Shown here piece after piece: positions 1 through 9,702 of a stretch of 64,000 bases of DNA. Both the position numbers and the translations under genes were made by a program. Origin of the DNA: Pseudomonas fluorescens (lineage in GTDB: Bacteria > Pseudomonadota > Gammaproteobacteria > Pseudomonadales > Pseudomonadaceae). The notes under the pieces are model-generated. The model was not told where the DNA came from, made no database searches, and saw nothing but the letters and a program-made list of their open reading frames with translations. The stretch is taken from positions 155,299 through 219,298 of the forward strand of contig NZ_CABVHJ010000003.1 of the NCBI RefSeq assembly GCF_902497745.1, written 5' to 3'. How positions within the stretch are numbered: the first letter of the stretch is position 1; the number at the start of each line of letters is the position of its first letter.

Positions 1-562
1 TGGCACGAACGCGGGTCATCGGTACGCGCTTCTCGATGCGGTCGCCAGCAGCGAACACAGGAGCGGCGGCCGAAGGAGCAGCAGCCTTGGCAGGCGCAGC
101 AGCCGGAGCGGCTTTCTTGGCAGCAACAGCAGCAACCACGTCTTCCTTGGTCACACGACCGCCTTTGCCGGTGCCGGCAACGGAAGCGATGTTGATGCCG
201 TTTTCTTCAGCCAGCTTGCGCGCAGCAGGAGCAGCAACAGGATCGTCTTCGCCTTCGGCAGCAGCCGGGGCAGCGGCAGCAGCGGCCGGGGCAGCAGCGG
301 CGGCTGGAGCAGCGGCAGCAGCGCCACCCGCTTCGATGGAGCCCAGCACTTCGTCGGACAGAACGGTGTCGCCTTCATTCTTGACGATTGCGCCCAGCAC
401 GCCATCAGCGGTAGCCAGAACTTCCAGTACGACTTTGTCGGTTTCGATGTCGACGATCAGGTCGTCACGCTTGACGGCGTCGCCCGGTTGTTTGTGCCAG
501 GTGGCAACGGTGCCATCGGCAACCGATTCCGGGAAAGTGGGGGCTTTGATCTCGATAGCCAT
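1..562 (-). CDS. sucB: Dihydrolipoyllysine-residue succinyltransferase (E2 of 2-oxoglutarate dehydrogenase), partial
   Basis: E2 core of the 2-oxoglutarate dehydrogenase complex; it transfers succinyl from the E1-bound intermediate to CoA. Only the N-terminal 187 or so residues lie in the window; the catalytic domain is beyond the left edge. Residues 1-75 form a lipoyl domain with the modified lysine in DIETDKVVLEV (Lys43). An Ala-rich flexible linker follows (about 80-105), then a peripheral-subunit-binding domain (AARKLAEENGI through GKGGRVTKEDV), then a second Ala/Pro linker. The start ATG at 562 gives MAIEIKAPTFPESVADG, the usual start of the family. It lies 42 bases after sucA on the same strand, consistent with a sdhCDAB-sucAB operon. 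Confidence 0.97.
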   Translation of the reverse strand, partial: MAIEIKAPTFPESVADGTVATWHKQPGDAVKRDDLIVDIETDKVVLEVLATADGVLGAIVKNEGDTVLSDEVLGSIEAGGAAAAAPAAAAAPAAAAAAPAAAEGEDDPVAAPAARKLAEENGINIASVAGTGKGGRVTKEDVVAAVAAKKAAPAAAPAKAAAPSAAAPVFAAGDRIEKRVPMTRVRA

Positions 563-604
563 TATCTGTGGTTCCTTAAATTCGGTTTCAGGTGCGCGAA
601 GGCG

Positions 605-3436
605 TTAAATGGTGAACGCGTCTTGCAGGAGTTTTTCCTGCTGCTCGGCGTGCATCGATGCGTAACCACAAGCTGGGGCAGCAGAAGCCTCACGGCCCGC
701 GTACTCAAGTACGAGAGACTTGTCGAGGTTCGCAATACTGCGACGCAAGTGGTGCTGGCTGCAGTACCAGGCGCCCTGGTTCATCGGCTCTTCCTGACAC
801 CAAACGGCATTTTTGACGTTGGTGTATGGAGCCAGGACTTCTTTCAAGTCGTCCTCAGGGAATGGGTACAGCTGCTCGATACGCACGATGGCGATATCTT
901 CACGGCCTTCGGCACGGCGTTTTTCCAGCAGGTCGTAGTAGACCTTGCCGCTACACAGAACAACACGCTCGACCTTTTTCGGGTCCAGAGTATCGATTTC
1001 CGGGATCACGGTCTGGAACGAACCTTCGGCCAGATCTTCCAGGGTCGAGATGGCCAGCTTGTGGCGCAGCAGCGACTTTGGAGTCAGAACGATCAACGGC
1101 TTGCGCAGCGGACGAATCACCTGACGACGCAGCAAATGGTAGATCTGTGCTGGCGTGGTCGGTACGGCGACCTGAATGTTGTGCTCGGCGCACAATTGCA
1201 GGTAACGCTCAAGACGTGCCGAGCTGTGCTCAGGGCCCTGACCTTCATAACCGTGTGGCAGCAACATGGTCAGACCGCATAGACGGCCCCACTTGTGCTC
1301 GCCGCTGGTGATGAACTGGTCGATTACAACCTGTGCACCGTTGGCGAAGTCGCCGAACTGGGCTTCCCAGATCACCAGCGCATCCGGCGTGGTGGTCGAG
1401 TAACCGTATTCGAACGCCAGTACCGCTTCTTCCGACAGGAACGAGTCGTACAGGTCAAAGCGTGGCTGACCGTCGTACAGGTGCTGCAGCGGAATGTAGG
1501 TGCCCGCGTCTTTCTGGTTGTGCAACACAGCGTGACGGTGCGAGAACGTGCCGCGGCCGATGTCCTGACCGGTCATGCGGATCGGGTGACCTTCGAACGC
1601 CAGGGTCGCGTACGCCATGGTTTCGGCGTAACCCCAGTTGATCGGCAGGCCGCCGGCTTGCATCTTCTGACGGTCTTCGTAGATCTTCGAAACCTGACGC
1701 TGAACCACGAAGCCTTCCGGAATTTCCAGCAGCTTGGCGGACAGTTCTTGCAGGGTCTTCAGATCAAAGCGAGTGTCGTGACGCGCAGTCCAGGCGTGGC
1801 CCAGATACGGACGCCAGTCCACGAACAGCTCTTTGTTCGGCTCTTTGACCAGCGATTTCACTACGTGCAGACCGTTGTCCAGCGCGTTGCGGTATTCGTC
1901 GACTTTCGCCTGAACACGCTCTGCGTCCAGCACACCGCCCTGGGTCAGACGATCAGCGTACAGCTCACGGGTAGTGCGCTGCTTGGTGATCTGCTGATAC
2001 ATCAGAGGCTGGGTGCCGCTTGGCTCGTCGGCCTCGTTGTGGCCGCGACGACGGTAGCAGACCAGGTCGATCACCACGTCACGCTTGAACTGCATGCGGT
2101 AGTCGATGGCCAGCTGGGTCACGAACAACACGGCTTCCGGATCATCACCATTCACATGGAGGATCGGCGCCTGGATCATCTTCGCAACGTCGGTGGCGTA
2201 CTCGGTGGAACGCGAGTCCAGCGGGTTGCTGATGGTGAAACCGACCTGGTTGTTGATCACGATGTGCACGGTACCGCCGGTCTTGAAACCGCGGGTCTGC
2301 GACATCTGGAAGGTTTCCATGACCACGCCCTGACCTGCAAATGCAGCGTCACCGTGGATGGAGATCGGCAGAACCTTCTCACCGGTCGGGTCGTTACGAC
2401 GATCCTGACGGGCGCGAACCGAACCTTCTACCACCGGGGAAACGATTTCCAGGTGGGACGGGTTGAACGCCATGGCCAGGTGAACTTCACCGCCGGCGGT
2501 CATCACGTTGGACGAGAAGCCCTGGTGATACTTAACGTCACCGGAACCCAGCTCGACCTTCTTCTTGCCTTCGAACTCGTCGAACAGCTCGCGCGGGTTC
2601 TTGCCGAAGGTGTTGACCAGTACGTTCAGACGGCCACGGTGGGCCATGCCGATGACGACTTCCTTGGTGCCGTAGGAACCGGAACGCTGGATCAGTTCGT
2701 CGAGCATCGGAATCAGGCTTTCGCCACCTTCCAGACCGAAACGCTTGGTGCCCGGGTATTTGGTGCCCAGGTATTTTTCCAGGCCTTCACCGGCAGTCAC
2801 GCGCTCAAGCAGGTGGCTCTTGATGTCGGCGGAGTACGTCGGACGACCACGCACGCTTTCCAGACGCTGCTGGAACCACTGGCGCTGCTCGGAATCGGTG
2901 ATGTGCGTAAATTCAGCGCCGATGGTGCGGCAATATGTCTGCTGCAACGCTTCGTGAATTTCGCGTAGGCTCGCTTCCTCTTTGCCGATGAACAGGTCGC
3001 CGGCACGGAAGGTCGTATCAAGATCGGCATTGGTCAAGCCGTAATGATTGATCGACAGGTCTGCAGGTGCAGGACGCTGCCACAGCCCCAGCGGGTCAAG
3101 CTGGGCTGCCTGGTGGCCACGCATACGGTAGGCCTGGATCAATCGCAGCACTTCAACTTGCTTCTTCTCGTGCTCACTGCTCACGCTGCCGGCGGAAACC
3201 GGTTGGGCGCGGCGCTGGTTCTTTGCCAGCAGCACGAAATGATCGCGAATTGTCGAGTGCGAAACATCAGTGGCAGAGTTGCCGTCGGCAGGCAACTTCT
3301 GAAAGTAGGTGCGCCACTCTTCTGGCACAGCGTTAGGGTCGTGCAGGTAGAGCTCATAAAGCTCTTCCACATAGGCAGCGTTTCCACCTGAAAGGTAGGC
3401 GCTGTTCCACATGCGCTGCATCACGCTTTCTTGCAT
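605..3436 (-). CDS. sucA: 2-oxoglutarate dehydrogenase E1 component
   Basis: Thiamine-diphosphate-dependent decarboxylase that converts 2-oxoglutarate to a succinyl group on the lipoyl arm of SucB. The protein is 943 residues, the normal length. The N-terminal segment MWNSAYLSGGNAAYVEELYELYLHDP is the E1o motif that binds the E2/E3 core. The TPP-Mg site shows as GDAAFAGQGVVMETF with the downstream INNQVGFT, and AHRGRLNVLVN is also present. The start is the first ATG of MQESVMQRMWNS, which keeps the complete binding motif. The 250-base gap to sdhB contains two hairpins but no gene. Confidence 0.98.
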   Translation of the reverse strand: MQESVMQRMWNSAYLSGGNAAYVEELYELYLHDPNAVPEEWRTYFQKLPADGNSATDVSHSTIRDHFVLLAKNQRRAQPVSAGSVSSEHEKKQVEVLRLIQAYRMRGHQAAQLDPLGLWQRPAPADLSINHYGLTNADLDTTFRAGDLFIGKEEASLREIHEALQQTYCRTIGAEFTHITDSEQRQWFQQRLESVRGRPTYSADIKSHLLERVTAGEGLEKYLGTKYPGTKRFGLEGGESLIPMLDELIQRSGSYGTKEVVIGMAHRGRLNVLVNTFGKNPRELFDEFEGKKKVELGSGDVKYHQGFSSNVMTAGGEVHLAMAFNPSHLEIVSPVVEGSVRARQDRRNDPTGEKVLPISIHGDAAFAGQGVVMETFQMSQTRGFKTGGTVHIVINNQVGFTISNPLDSRSTEYATDVAKMIQAPILHVNGDDPEAVLFVTQLAIDYRMQFKRDVVIDLVCYRRRGHNEADEPSGTQPLMYQQITKQRTTRELYADRLTQGGVLDAERVQAKVDEYRNALDNGLHVVKSLVKEPNKELFVDWRPYLGHAWTARHDTRFDLKTLQELSAKLLEIPEGFVVQRQVSKIYEDRQKMQAGGLPINWGYAETMAYATLAFEGHPIRMTGQDIGRGTFSHRHAVLHNQKDAGTYIPLQHLYDGQPRFDLYDSFLSEEAVLAFEYGYSTTTPDALVIWEAQFGDFANGAQVVIDQFITSGEHKWGRLCGLTMLLPHGYEGQGPEHSSARLERYLQLCAEHNIQVAVPTTPAQIYHLLRRQVIRPLRKPLIVLTPKSLLRHKLAISTLEDLAEGSFQTVIPEIDTLDPKKVERVVLCSGKVYYDLLEKRRAEGREDIAIVRIEQLYPFPEDDLKEVLAPYTNVKNAVWCQEEPMNQGAWYCSQHHLRRSIANLDKSLVLEYAGREASAAPACGYASMHAEQQEKLLQDAFTI

Positions 3437-3540
3437 GCTTGGTCACCCTCGGTTAGGGGAACACCATCGATGTCGACACCGAGCAAACTTGCAGAAGTCC
3501 GAATGCAGCGACTAAAACAAGCCACTTAGGATCACACTGA

Positions 3541-3652
3541 TAGTCCGGGTACCAGCCCGGATGCCCCTGCTTGTCTCATTTCTTCAAAATAAGAGCCGCA
3601 GCTTATGGCTACTGCTCTGGTTATAGCCATGACGCGGGTTGAAGCCCGCGCC
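3541..3652. other. Two intergenic hairpins between sdhB and sucA
   Basis: The spacer holds two short perfect inverted repeats. One is TCCGGG/CCCGGA at 3544-3561 with loop TACCAG. The other is CGCGGG/CCCGCG at 3633-3650 with loop TTGAAG. Neither is followed by a T-run on the operon strand, so they do not look like intrinsic terminators. They could be mRNA processing or stability signals at the sdh/suc junction. That role is inference. Confidence 0.4.
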
Positions 3653-3687
3653 ACAGCCTCTACGGTGCAGCGGTTACAGCAGCTGAA

Positions 3688-4392
3688 TCACACGCCACTC
3701 GAAAGCAGCATGTTACGGATGTGACCGATGGCCTTAGTCGGGTTCAGGCCTTTCGGACATACGTTGACGCAGTTCATGATGCCCCGGCAGCGGAATACGC
3801 TGAACGGGTCATCGAGCGAAGCCAGACGCTCGTTGGTCTTGGTGTCACGGCTGTCTGCCAGGAAGCGATAGGCTTGCAGCAGCGCAGCTGGACCCAGGAA
3901 CTTGTCCGGATTCCACCAGAAGGACGGGCAAGAGGTCGAGCAGCAAGCGCACAGGATGCACTCGTACAGACCGTCGAGCTTTTCACGCTCTTCTGGCGAC
4001 TGCAGACGCTCGATGGCCGGAGCCGGCGTGTCGTTCTGCAGGTAAGGCTTCACCTTCTCGTATTGCTTGTAGAAGATGCTCATATCGACAACCAGGTCAC
4101 GGATAACCGGCAAACCTGGCAGCGGACGAACGATCAACTTGTTACCTTTTACAACGGCGGACAGCGGCGTGATGCACGCCAGACCGTTCTTGCCGTTGAT
4201 GTTCATGCCGTCGGAGCCGCAGACGCCTTCACGGCAAGAGCGACGATAGGAGAAACCCTCGTCCTGCTCTTTGATCAGGGCCAGCACGTCCAGCACCATC
4301 AGGTCTTTACCACCGGTATCGACCTGGAATTCCTGCATGAACGGCGCAGCGTCCTGATCAGGGTTGTAGCGATAAACACTGACTTTCAACAT
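3688..4392 (-). CDS. sdhB: Succinate dehydrogenase iron-sulfur subunit
   Basis: Electron-transfer subunit of complex II; it passes electrons from the FAD of SdhA through three Fe-S clusters to ubiquinone at SdhC/D. The [2Fe-2S] ligands are in SCREGVCGSDGMNINGKNGLAC. The [4Fe-4S]/[3Fe-4S] ligands are in CILCACCSTSCPSFWWNP and CVNVCPKGLNP. I chose the ATG at 4392 (MLKVSVYRYNP, 234 residues) because AAGGGTGA sits about 6 bases upstream. A GTG at 4401 in frame would add MTA and has no better site. It lies 11 bases after sdhA. Confidence 0.97.
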   Translation of the reverse strand: MLKVSVYRYNPDQDAAPFMQEFQVDTGGKDLMVLDVLALIKEQDEGFSYRRSCREGVCGSDGMNINGKNGLACITPLSAVVKGNKLIVRPLPGLPVIRDLVVDMSIFYKQYEKVKPYLQNDTPAPAIERLQSPEEREKLDGLYECILCACCSTSCPSFWWNPDKFLGPAALLQAYRFLADSRDTKTNERLASLDDPFSVFRCRGIMNCVNVCPKGLNPTKAIGHIRNMLLSSGV

Positions 4393-4403
4393 GGCGGTCA
4401 CCC

Positions 4404-6176
4404 TTAATAAGTCCGGACTTTAGGTTCGAAAGTCGGAACAGTCTTCGGCGAGAAGTTCACGGCACGCTTGGTGACGCGCTTGTCACCCGGGAAGTACAGG
4501 GTGTGGCACAGCCAGTTTTCGTCGTCACGATCTTCGAAGTCTTCACGGGCGTGAGCACCGCGCGACTCTTTACGTACTTCGGCAGCGATGGCGGTAGCTT
4601 CAGCCACTTCCAGCAGGTTTTGCAGTTCCAGCGCTTCGATACGGGCAGTGTTGAACGCCTGCGACTTATCGTTGATCTTCACGTTGGCAATGCGGGTACG
4701 CAGGTCAGCAAGCTGAGCGATACCTTTCTGCATGTATTCGCCGGTACGGAATACGCCGAAGTAGTTCTGCATGCAGCTTTGCAGCTCGCGACGCAGGGTA
4801 GCGACGTCTTCACCATCGGTACGGTTGTTCAGTGCGTTCAGACGCGACAGGGCAGCTTCGATATCGGCTTCGGTAGCGTCGTCGTATTCGATGCCGTCGG
4901 TGAGCGCCTTTTCCAGGTGCAGACCAGCAGCGCGGCCGAATACCACCAGGTCGAGCAGCGAGTTGCCGCCCAGACGGTTGGCACCGTGTACCGATACGCA
5001 AGCCACTTCACCTACCGCAAACAGACCAGGAATGATCTGATCCACGCCTTCGGCGTTCTGGGTGATCGCCTGGCCGTGAATGTTGGTGGCAACGCCGCCC
5101 ATCATATAGTGGCAAGTCGGAACAACCGGAACCGGCGCAACAACCGGGTCAACGTGAGCGAAAGTCTTCGACAGTTCGCAGATGCCTGGCAGACGGCTGT
5201 GCAGCACTTCCTCGCCCAGGTGGTCGAGTTTGAGCATTACGTGGTCGCCATTCGGACCGCAACCGTTGCCGGCGATGATTTCTTTAACCATCGAGCGAGC
5301 AACCACGTCACGACCGGCAAGGTCTTTGGCGTTCGGAGCATAACGCTCCATGAAACGCTCGCCGTGCTTGTTGATCAGGTAACCACCTTCACCACGGCAA
5401 CCTTCTGTAACCAGTACACCGGCGCCGGCGATACCGGTCGGGTGGAACTGCCACATTTCGATGTCTTGTACCGGCACGCCAGCACGCAGAGCCATGCCGA
5501 CGCCGTCACCGGTGTTGATCAGGGCGTTGGTGGTGGAAGCGTAGATACGACCTGCACCGCCGGTAGCCAGTACGGTGGCCTTGGCGCGGATGTAGGTGGT
5601 TTCGCCGGTTTCGATGCAGATCGCGATCACACCGACGAATTCGCCTTCCTGGTTTTTCACCAGATCGACAGCGTAGTACTCGTTCAGGAACGTAGTACCG
5701 GCTTTCAGGTTGCCCTGATAAAGGGTGTGCAGCAAGGCGTGACCGGTACGGTCGGAAGCAGCGCAAGTACGTGCAGCCTGACCGCCTTTACCGTAATCCT
5801 TGGACTGACCACCGAATGGACGCTGATAGATACGGCCTTGCTCGGTACGCGAGAACGGCAGACCCATGTGGTCCAGTTCGAAAACGGCAGCCGGGCCTTC
5901 CTGACACATGTATTCGATAGCGTCCTGGTCACCGATGTAGTCGGAACCCTTGACGGTATCGTACATGTGCCAGCGCCAGTCATCGTTCGGGTCAGCGGAC
6001 GCGATCGCGCAAGTGATGCCGCCTTGGGCGGATACAGTGTGCGAGCGGGTCGGGAAGACCTTGGTGATCACGGCAGTCTTGTGACCACCCTGTGCCAGTT
6101 GCAGCGCAGCGCGCATGCCGGCACCGCCACCACCAATAATGATGGCGTCGAAAGAAATCGTTGGAATGTTAGCCAT
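4404..6176 (-). CDS. sdhA: Succinate dehydrogenase flavoprotein subunit
   Basis: Catalytic subunit of complex II that oxidises succinate to fumarate. It is 590 residues, the normal length. The N-terminal dinucleotide-binding motif is [17 protein letters not shown]. The covalent-FAD histidine is in [11 protein letters not shown] (His46). The active-site region includes [21 protein letters not shown] and the downstream [21 protein letters not shown]. It starts 3 bases after the sdhD stop, indicating translational coupling in sdhCDAB. Confidence 0.98.
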   Translation of the reverse strand: MANIPTISFDAIIIGGGGAGMRAALQLAQGGHKTAVITKVFPTRSHTVSAQGGITCAIASADPNDDWRWHMYDTVKGSDYIGDQDAIEYMCQEGPAAVFELDHMGLPFSRTEQGRIYQRPFGGQSKDYGKGGQAARTCAASDRTGHALLHTLYQGNLKAGTTFLNEYYAVDLVKNQEGEFVGVIAICIETGETTYIRAKATVLATGGAGRIYASTTNALINTGDGVGMALRAGVPVQDIEMWQFHPTGIAGAGVLVTEGCRGEGGYLINKHGERFMERYAPNAKDLAGRDVVARSMVKEIIAGNGCGPNGDHVMLKLDHLGEEVLHSRLPGICELSKTFAHVDPVVAPVPVVPTCHYMMGGVATNIHGQAITQNAEGVDQIIPGLFAVGEVACVSVHGANRLGGNSLLDLVVFGRAAGLHLEKALTDGIEYDDATEADIEAALSRLNALNNRTDGEDVATLRRELQSCMQNYFGVFRTGEYMQKGIAQLADLRTRIANVKINDKSQAFNTARIEALELQNLLEVAEATAIAAEVRKESRGAHAREDFEDRDDENWLCHTLYFPGDKRVTKRAVNFSPKTVPTFEPKVRTY

Positions 6177-6179
6177 GAC

Positions 6180-6548
6180 TCAGATACCCCAGAGAATCTG
6201 CACACCCCAGACGAAGTAAGCGAACATCGCGATGCCGCAAACTGCCTGGAAAAGGAAACGTACTGCGGTCGCGGACTTGCCCAGCGCCATTGGCGTCAGG
6301 TAGTCGGTCGCGATGGTCCACATGCCGACCCAGGCGTGAGCGCCAAGGGCAACGAGGGCCAGCAGACTGAAGATACGCATCCCGTTGTGAGCGAACAGGC
6401 CGTGCCACTGGTCGTAGCCAATGCCCGGATTCGCTGCAAGGTATCCGATCAGGAAGATGAAATAAGCCGCGAGAACAACCGCAGACACACGTTGCGCCAT
6501 CCAGTCATAGAGGCCCGAACGCGAAAGGTTCGTAACGCTGGTTACCAT
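6180..6548 (-). CDS. sdhD: Succinate dehydrogenase membrane anchor subunit
   Basis: Small integral membrane subunit that, with SdhC, binds haem b and ubiquinone and anchors complex II. It has 122 residues and three hydrophobic segments (about 17-40, 54-77 and 94-118). The haem/quinone region is around GLFAHNGMRIFSLLALVALGAHAWVGMWTIATDYL. The ATG at 6548 is preceded by AGGAG at 7 bases, so I preferred it to the longer reading from an upstream TTG. Its start overlaps the sdhC stop by 7 bases. Confidence 0.95.
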   Translation of the reverse strand: MVTSVTNLSRSGLYDWMAQRVSAVVLAAYFIFLIGYLAANPGIGYDQWHGLFAHNGMRIFSLLALVALGAHAWVGMWTIATDYLTPMALGKSATAVRFLFQAVCGIAMFAYFVWGVQILWGI

Positions 6549-6916
6549 ATCCAAACTCCTGCCAGAACGATCAGCACCACGGAAATGGCGATGATGATTT
6601 TCGAGCCCAGGCGGCCGCCTTCCAGCGTCTCACCGATGCCCATGTCCATGATCAAGTGGCGCACACCGGCTACCAGGTGATACAGCAGAGCGGACAGGAG
6701 GCCCCATGCTACGAACTTGGCCAGCGGGCTGGTCAAGCATGCCTTCACTTCGGCAAAACCTTCCTCGGAACCCAGAGACTTGCCCAATGCATAAAGCATG
6801 AAGCCGATACCCAGGAAGAGGATGATGCCGGAAACACGGTGAAGAAACGACGTAACGCCGGTGATGGGGAGTTTGATGGTCCTTAGGTCTAGGTTTACAG
6901 GTCGTTGGCTTTTCAC
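6542..6916 (-). CDS. sdhC: Succinate dehydrogenase cytochrome b556 subunit
   Basis: Membrane subunit of complex II carrying haem b556. The sequence KSQRPVNLDLRTIKLPITGVTSFLHRVSG is the family signature near the N-terminus. Three membrane spans follow, and the haem-ligand region is LLYHLVAGVRHLIMDMG. I use a GTG start at 6916 (124 residues), which begins directly at the conserved KSQRPVNLDL block. The frame is open up to a TTG at 6949, but that would add 11 residues unlike the family. No strong Shine-Dalgarno is visible, so the exact start is less certain than the gene. Confidence 0.94.
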   Translation of the reverse strand: MKSQRPVNLDLRTIKLPITGVTSFLHRVSGIILFLGIGFMLYALGKSLGSEEGFAEVKACLTSPLAKFVAWGLLSALLYHLVAGVRHLIMDMGIGETLEGGRLGSKIIIAISVVLIVLAGVWIW

Positions 6917-7050
6917 GGCTTTTTTTTCACACTGAAGAGCCCCTAACAATCAGGGCAAAGTTGTTGGGGAGTGCACTGGTCAGGTAACCACCACCCAGGG
7001 ATGCGACCCCCAATAAAGCAGGCCCAAAAGCCCTTGGCGGTCGGTGGCCG

Positions 7051-7079
7051 AGTATAGACAGTTAGGTTACTAATGACAA
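7051..7079 (-). promoter_or_regulatory. Sigma-70-type promoter for the sdhCDAB-sucAB operon
   Basis: On the minus strand TTGTCA (7079-7074) is followed after exactly 17 bases by TATACT (7056-7051). This is a good match to the -35/-10 consensus. It would give an untranslated leader of about 125 bases before sdhC. Confidence 0.6.
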
Positions 7080-7193
7080 CGCAATCACCTACCCCAAATA
7101 GCTGATTGCACAAGTCGTATAAAAGGCGTAAATGGCAGTCAATTTCGAGGAAAAAGTGCGCTTAAAGCCTTCTGGAGCAAGACTTTAGGCAAA

Positions 7194-7221
7194 TTGACAT
7201 TCGAATTTATCTCACTATAGT
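7194..7221 (+). promoter_or_regulatory. Sigma-70-type promoter for gltA
   Basis: TTGACA at 7194-7199 and TATAGT at 7216-7221 are separated by 16 bases, about 58 bases upstream of the gltA ATG. A strong AGGAGG ribosome site lies at 7269-7274. This promoter is divergent from the sdhC promoter, and their -35 elements are about 115 bases apart. Confidence 0.65.
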
Positions 7222-7278
7222 GGTGCGGGCCCTGCGTGGGGGGTCTGTCTGATGGTTCAAGCATAAATAGGAGGCCAC

Positions 7279-8568
7279 ATGGCTGACAAAAAAGCGCAGT
7301 TGATCATCGAGGGCGCAGCCCCCGTCGAGCTGCCCATTTTAACCGGCACCGTTGGTCCCGATGTAATCGATGTTCGGGGCCTGACGGCCACGGGCCGCTT
7401 CACTTTCGACCCTGGTTTCATGTCGACCGCCTCGTGCGAATCGAAGATCACCTATATCGACGGCGACAACGGCATTCTGTTGCACCGCGGCTACCCGATC
7501 GAACAGCTGGCTGAAAAGTCGGACTACCTGGAAACCTGCTATCTGCTGCTCAACGGCGAACTGCCGACCGCAGAACAGAAGGCCCAGTTCGTCAGCACCG
7601 TGAAAAACCACACCATGGTTCACGAGCAGCTGAAAACCTTCTTCAACGGTTTCCGTCGCGACGCCCACCCAATGGCCGTCATGTGCGGTGTAGTCGGCGC
7701 CCTCTCGGCCTTCTACCACGACTCCCTGGACATCAATAACCCGCAGCATCGCGAAATCTCCGCGATCCGCCTGGTTGCCAAGATGCCGACCCTGGCAGCG
7801 ATGGTTTACAAGTACTCCATGGGCCAACCCATGATGTACCCGCGCAACGACCTGACGTACGCGGAAAACTTCCTGCACATGATGTTCAACACTCCGTGCG
7901 AGATCAAACCGATCAGCCCGGTGCTCGCCAAGGCCATGGACCGGATCTTCATCCTCCACGCCGACCACGAGCAGAACGCATCGACTTCTACTGTGCGTCT
8001 GGCCGGTTCTTCGGGTGCCAACCCGTTCGCCTGTATCGCCGCCGGTATCGCCGCACTGTGGGGCCCTGCCCACGGCGGTGCGAACGAAGCCGTTCTGACC
8101 ATGCTTGACGAGATTGGCGATGTGTCGAACATCGACAAGTTCATCGCCAAGGCCAAGGACAAGAACGATCCGTTCAAACTGATGGGCTTCGGTCACCGCG
8201 TTTACAAGAACCGCGACCCTCGCGCGACTGTAATGAAGCAGACCTGTGACGAAGTGTTGAAGGAACTGGGCATTAATAACGATCCGCAACTCGAACTGGC
8301 GATGCGCCTGGAAGAGATTGCGTTGACTGACCCGTACTTCATCGAACGCTCGCTGTACCCGAACGTCGACTTCTACTCGGGGATCATCCTCAAGGCGATC
8401 GGCATTCCGACCAGCATGTTCACTGTGATTTTCGCGCTGGCACGTACTGTTGGCTGGATCTCCCACTGGAAAGAAATGCTCTCCAGCCCGTACAAGATTG
8501 GCCGTCCGCGCCAGTTGTACACTGGCTACGAGTCGCGTGACATTACCAAGCTGGAAGACCGCAAATAA
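7279..8568 (+). CDS. gltA: Citrate synthase
   Basis: Condenses oxaloacetate and acetyl-CoA to citrate, the entry step of the TCA cycle. It has 429 residues, the length of the Gram-negative type II (hexameric, NADH-sensitive) enzymes. Active-site signatures are visible: [28 protein letters not shown] and [14 protein letters not shown] carry the catalytic histidines, and NVDFYSG carries the aspartate. It is transcribed away from the sdh operon and ends in a clear terminator. Confidence 0.98.
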   Translation: MADKKAQLIIEGAAPVELPILTGTVGPDVIDVRGLTATGRFTFDPGFMSTASCESKITYIDGDNGILLHRGYPIEQLAEKSDYLETCYLLLNGELPTAEQKAQFVSTVKNHTMVHEQLKTFFNGFRRDAHPMAVMCGVVGALSAFYHDSLDINNPQHREISAIRLVAKMPTLAAMVYKYSMGQPMMYPRNDLTYAENFLHMMFNTPCEIKPISPVLAKAMDRIFILHADHEQNASTSTVRLAGSSGANPFACIAAGIAALWGPAHGGANEAVLTMLDEIGDVSNIDKFIAKAKDKNDPFKLMGFGHRVYKNRDPRATVMKQTCDEVLKELGINNDPQLELAMRLEEIALTDPYFIERSLYPNVDFYSGIILKAIGIPTSMFTVIFALARTVGWISHWKEMLSSPYKIGRPRQLYTGYESRDITKLEDRK

Positions 8569-8605
8569 GACCTGTCTTGCGATAACGTCTTAAAGTTGTA
8601 CCGGG

Positions 8606-8636
8606 AACGGCCTCTATTTATAAAGGGGCCGTTTTT
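8606..8636 (+). terminator. Intrinsic terminator of gltA
   Basis: The stem AACGGCC (8606-8612) pairs with GGCCGTT (8627-8633), and the pairing runs straight into a T-run (TTTTTGTTT). It lies 38 bases after the gltA stop codon. Confidence 0.85.
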
Positions 8637-8660
8637 GTTTGTTTGTTTGGGTTTGGGATT

Positions 8661-9606
8661 TGGGGGCATATCCGTTGCTGCGGTTATGGCTGCTTAGGGT
8701 TCCGCCCTTACGGCGGGTCACTTTTTCCAAACGCCGAAAAAGTAACCAAAAAGGCTCGCCCCGGCGTACGGCACTTCGCTGAGGCTCAGTGTTCCCTCGC
8801 TACGGTGTCCATCCGGGGGCATCGCCTACGGTTTGCTTCGCTGCACCTCCTCTCGATGTATGCGGCTGCGCCGCACGGCGCTTCGCGCCTACCCCCGGAT
8901 GAACACCTCCGCTCGGCCTGCCGATGGGGCAAAAAATCAAAAGCCAAAGCCAAAGCAAGATCAAAAGCCAGATCAAGAGCCCCTCACCCTAGCCCTCTCC
9001 CGGAGGGAGAGGGGACTGATTGAGGTGTTTGGGGGAGCTACGCCGACGTGCGATACCGCGTTGAACTCAGGCTTTGAAAAGCACCGAAATCAGCACCCTC
9101 TCCTTCCACTCCCGGAGGGAGAGGGGACTGATTGAGGTGTTTGGGAGAGCTACGCCGACGTGCGATACCGCGTTGAACTCAGATTCTGAAAAGCTCACAA
9201 ATCGGCTCCCTCTCCCTCGGGAGAGGGCTGGGGTGAGGGGCAGCAACAACGCAAATCAAAAGCCGAACATCCGCTCTTAACCACTCAATAGGCCGAGTGT
9301 CAGCTCGCCTGCTCTTGATCTTGATCTGTAAGGCGACGTCGGAAGGCTGAGTGGAGGGATTGATCCGGGCGTGGGAGCGCAGCGACCGTTTGGCGAAGCC
9401 AAACACAGCGAGAGGAGGTGCAGCGAAGCAAACCGTAGGCGCTGCGCCCGGATCGATTCCGGAGCGAAGGGACCCCGAGCCCCAGCGAGCGGGCTGTACG
9501 TAGGTGCAAGCGTTTTTTGCTTGCTTTTTTTGGCGTTTGAAAAAAAGTGAGTCGCCGTAAGGGCGAAACCCTAAGCCGCCGTTACCGCAGCAACGGATAT
9601 ACACCC
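8661..9606. repeat. Gene-free repeat block: about 300-bp inverted pair enclosing a 112-bp tandem duplication
   Basis: About 1 kb with no convincing gene. The left arm (about 8661-8960) begins TATCCGTTGCTGCGG and recurs inverted at about 9300-9606. Shared blocks include TTAGGGTT, CGCCCTTACGGCG and CGCCTACGGTTTGCTTCG. Between the arms a 112-base unit starting CGGAGGGAGAGGGGACTGATT occurs twice, at 9001 and 9113. A CCCTCTCCC-type palindrome closes it near 9210-9240. Short frames here (for example 8643-9023) only translate repeat DNA. Confidence 0.8.
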
Positions 9607-9641
9607 AATAAAAAACACACCAAAGTCCGATAACCGCCCAC

Positions 9642-9674
9642 AAAAAATGCCCCGATCTCTCAACCGGGGCATTC
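9642..9674 (-). terminator. Intrinsic terminator of actP
   Basis: AATGCCCCG and CGGGGCATT form a 9-bp stem around a 10-base loop. On the minus strand it is followed by a T-run (CATTTTTTG). It lies about 30 bases downstream of the actP stop. Confidence 0.85.
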
Positions 9675-9702
9675 AGCACAACATTACAAAACCATCAAAC
9701 CA

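Noticed and set aside
1295..2968. 557-codon open frame opposite sucA
   Set aside because: Antisense shadow of a gene with full-length family similarity.
4503..6680. 725-codon open frame opposite sdhA/sdhD
   Set aside because: Antisense shadow with no start signal or recognisable domain.
8643..9023. 126-codon frame after gltA, and a similar one at 9179-9679
   Set aside because: Both translate the inverted repeat arms; the same peptide-like strings arise from repeat DNA, with no ribosome site.
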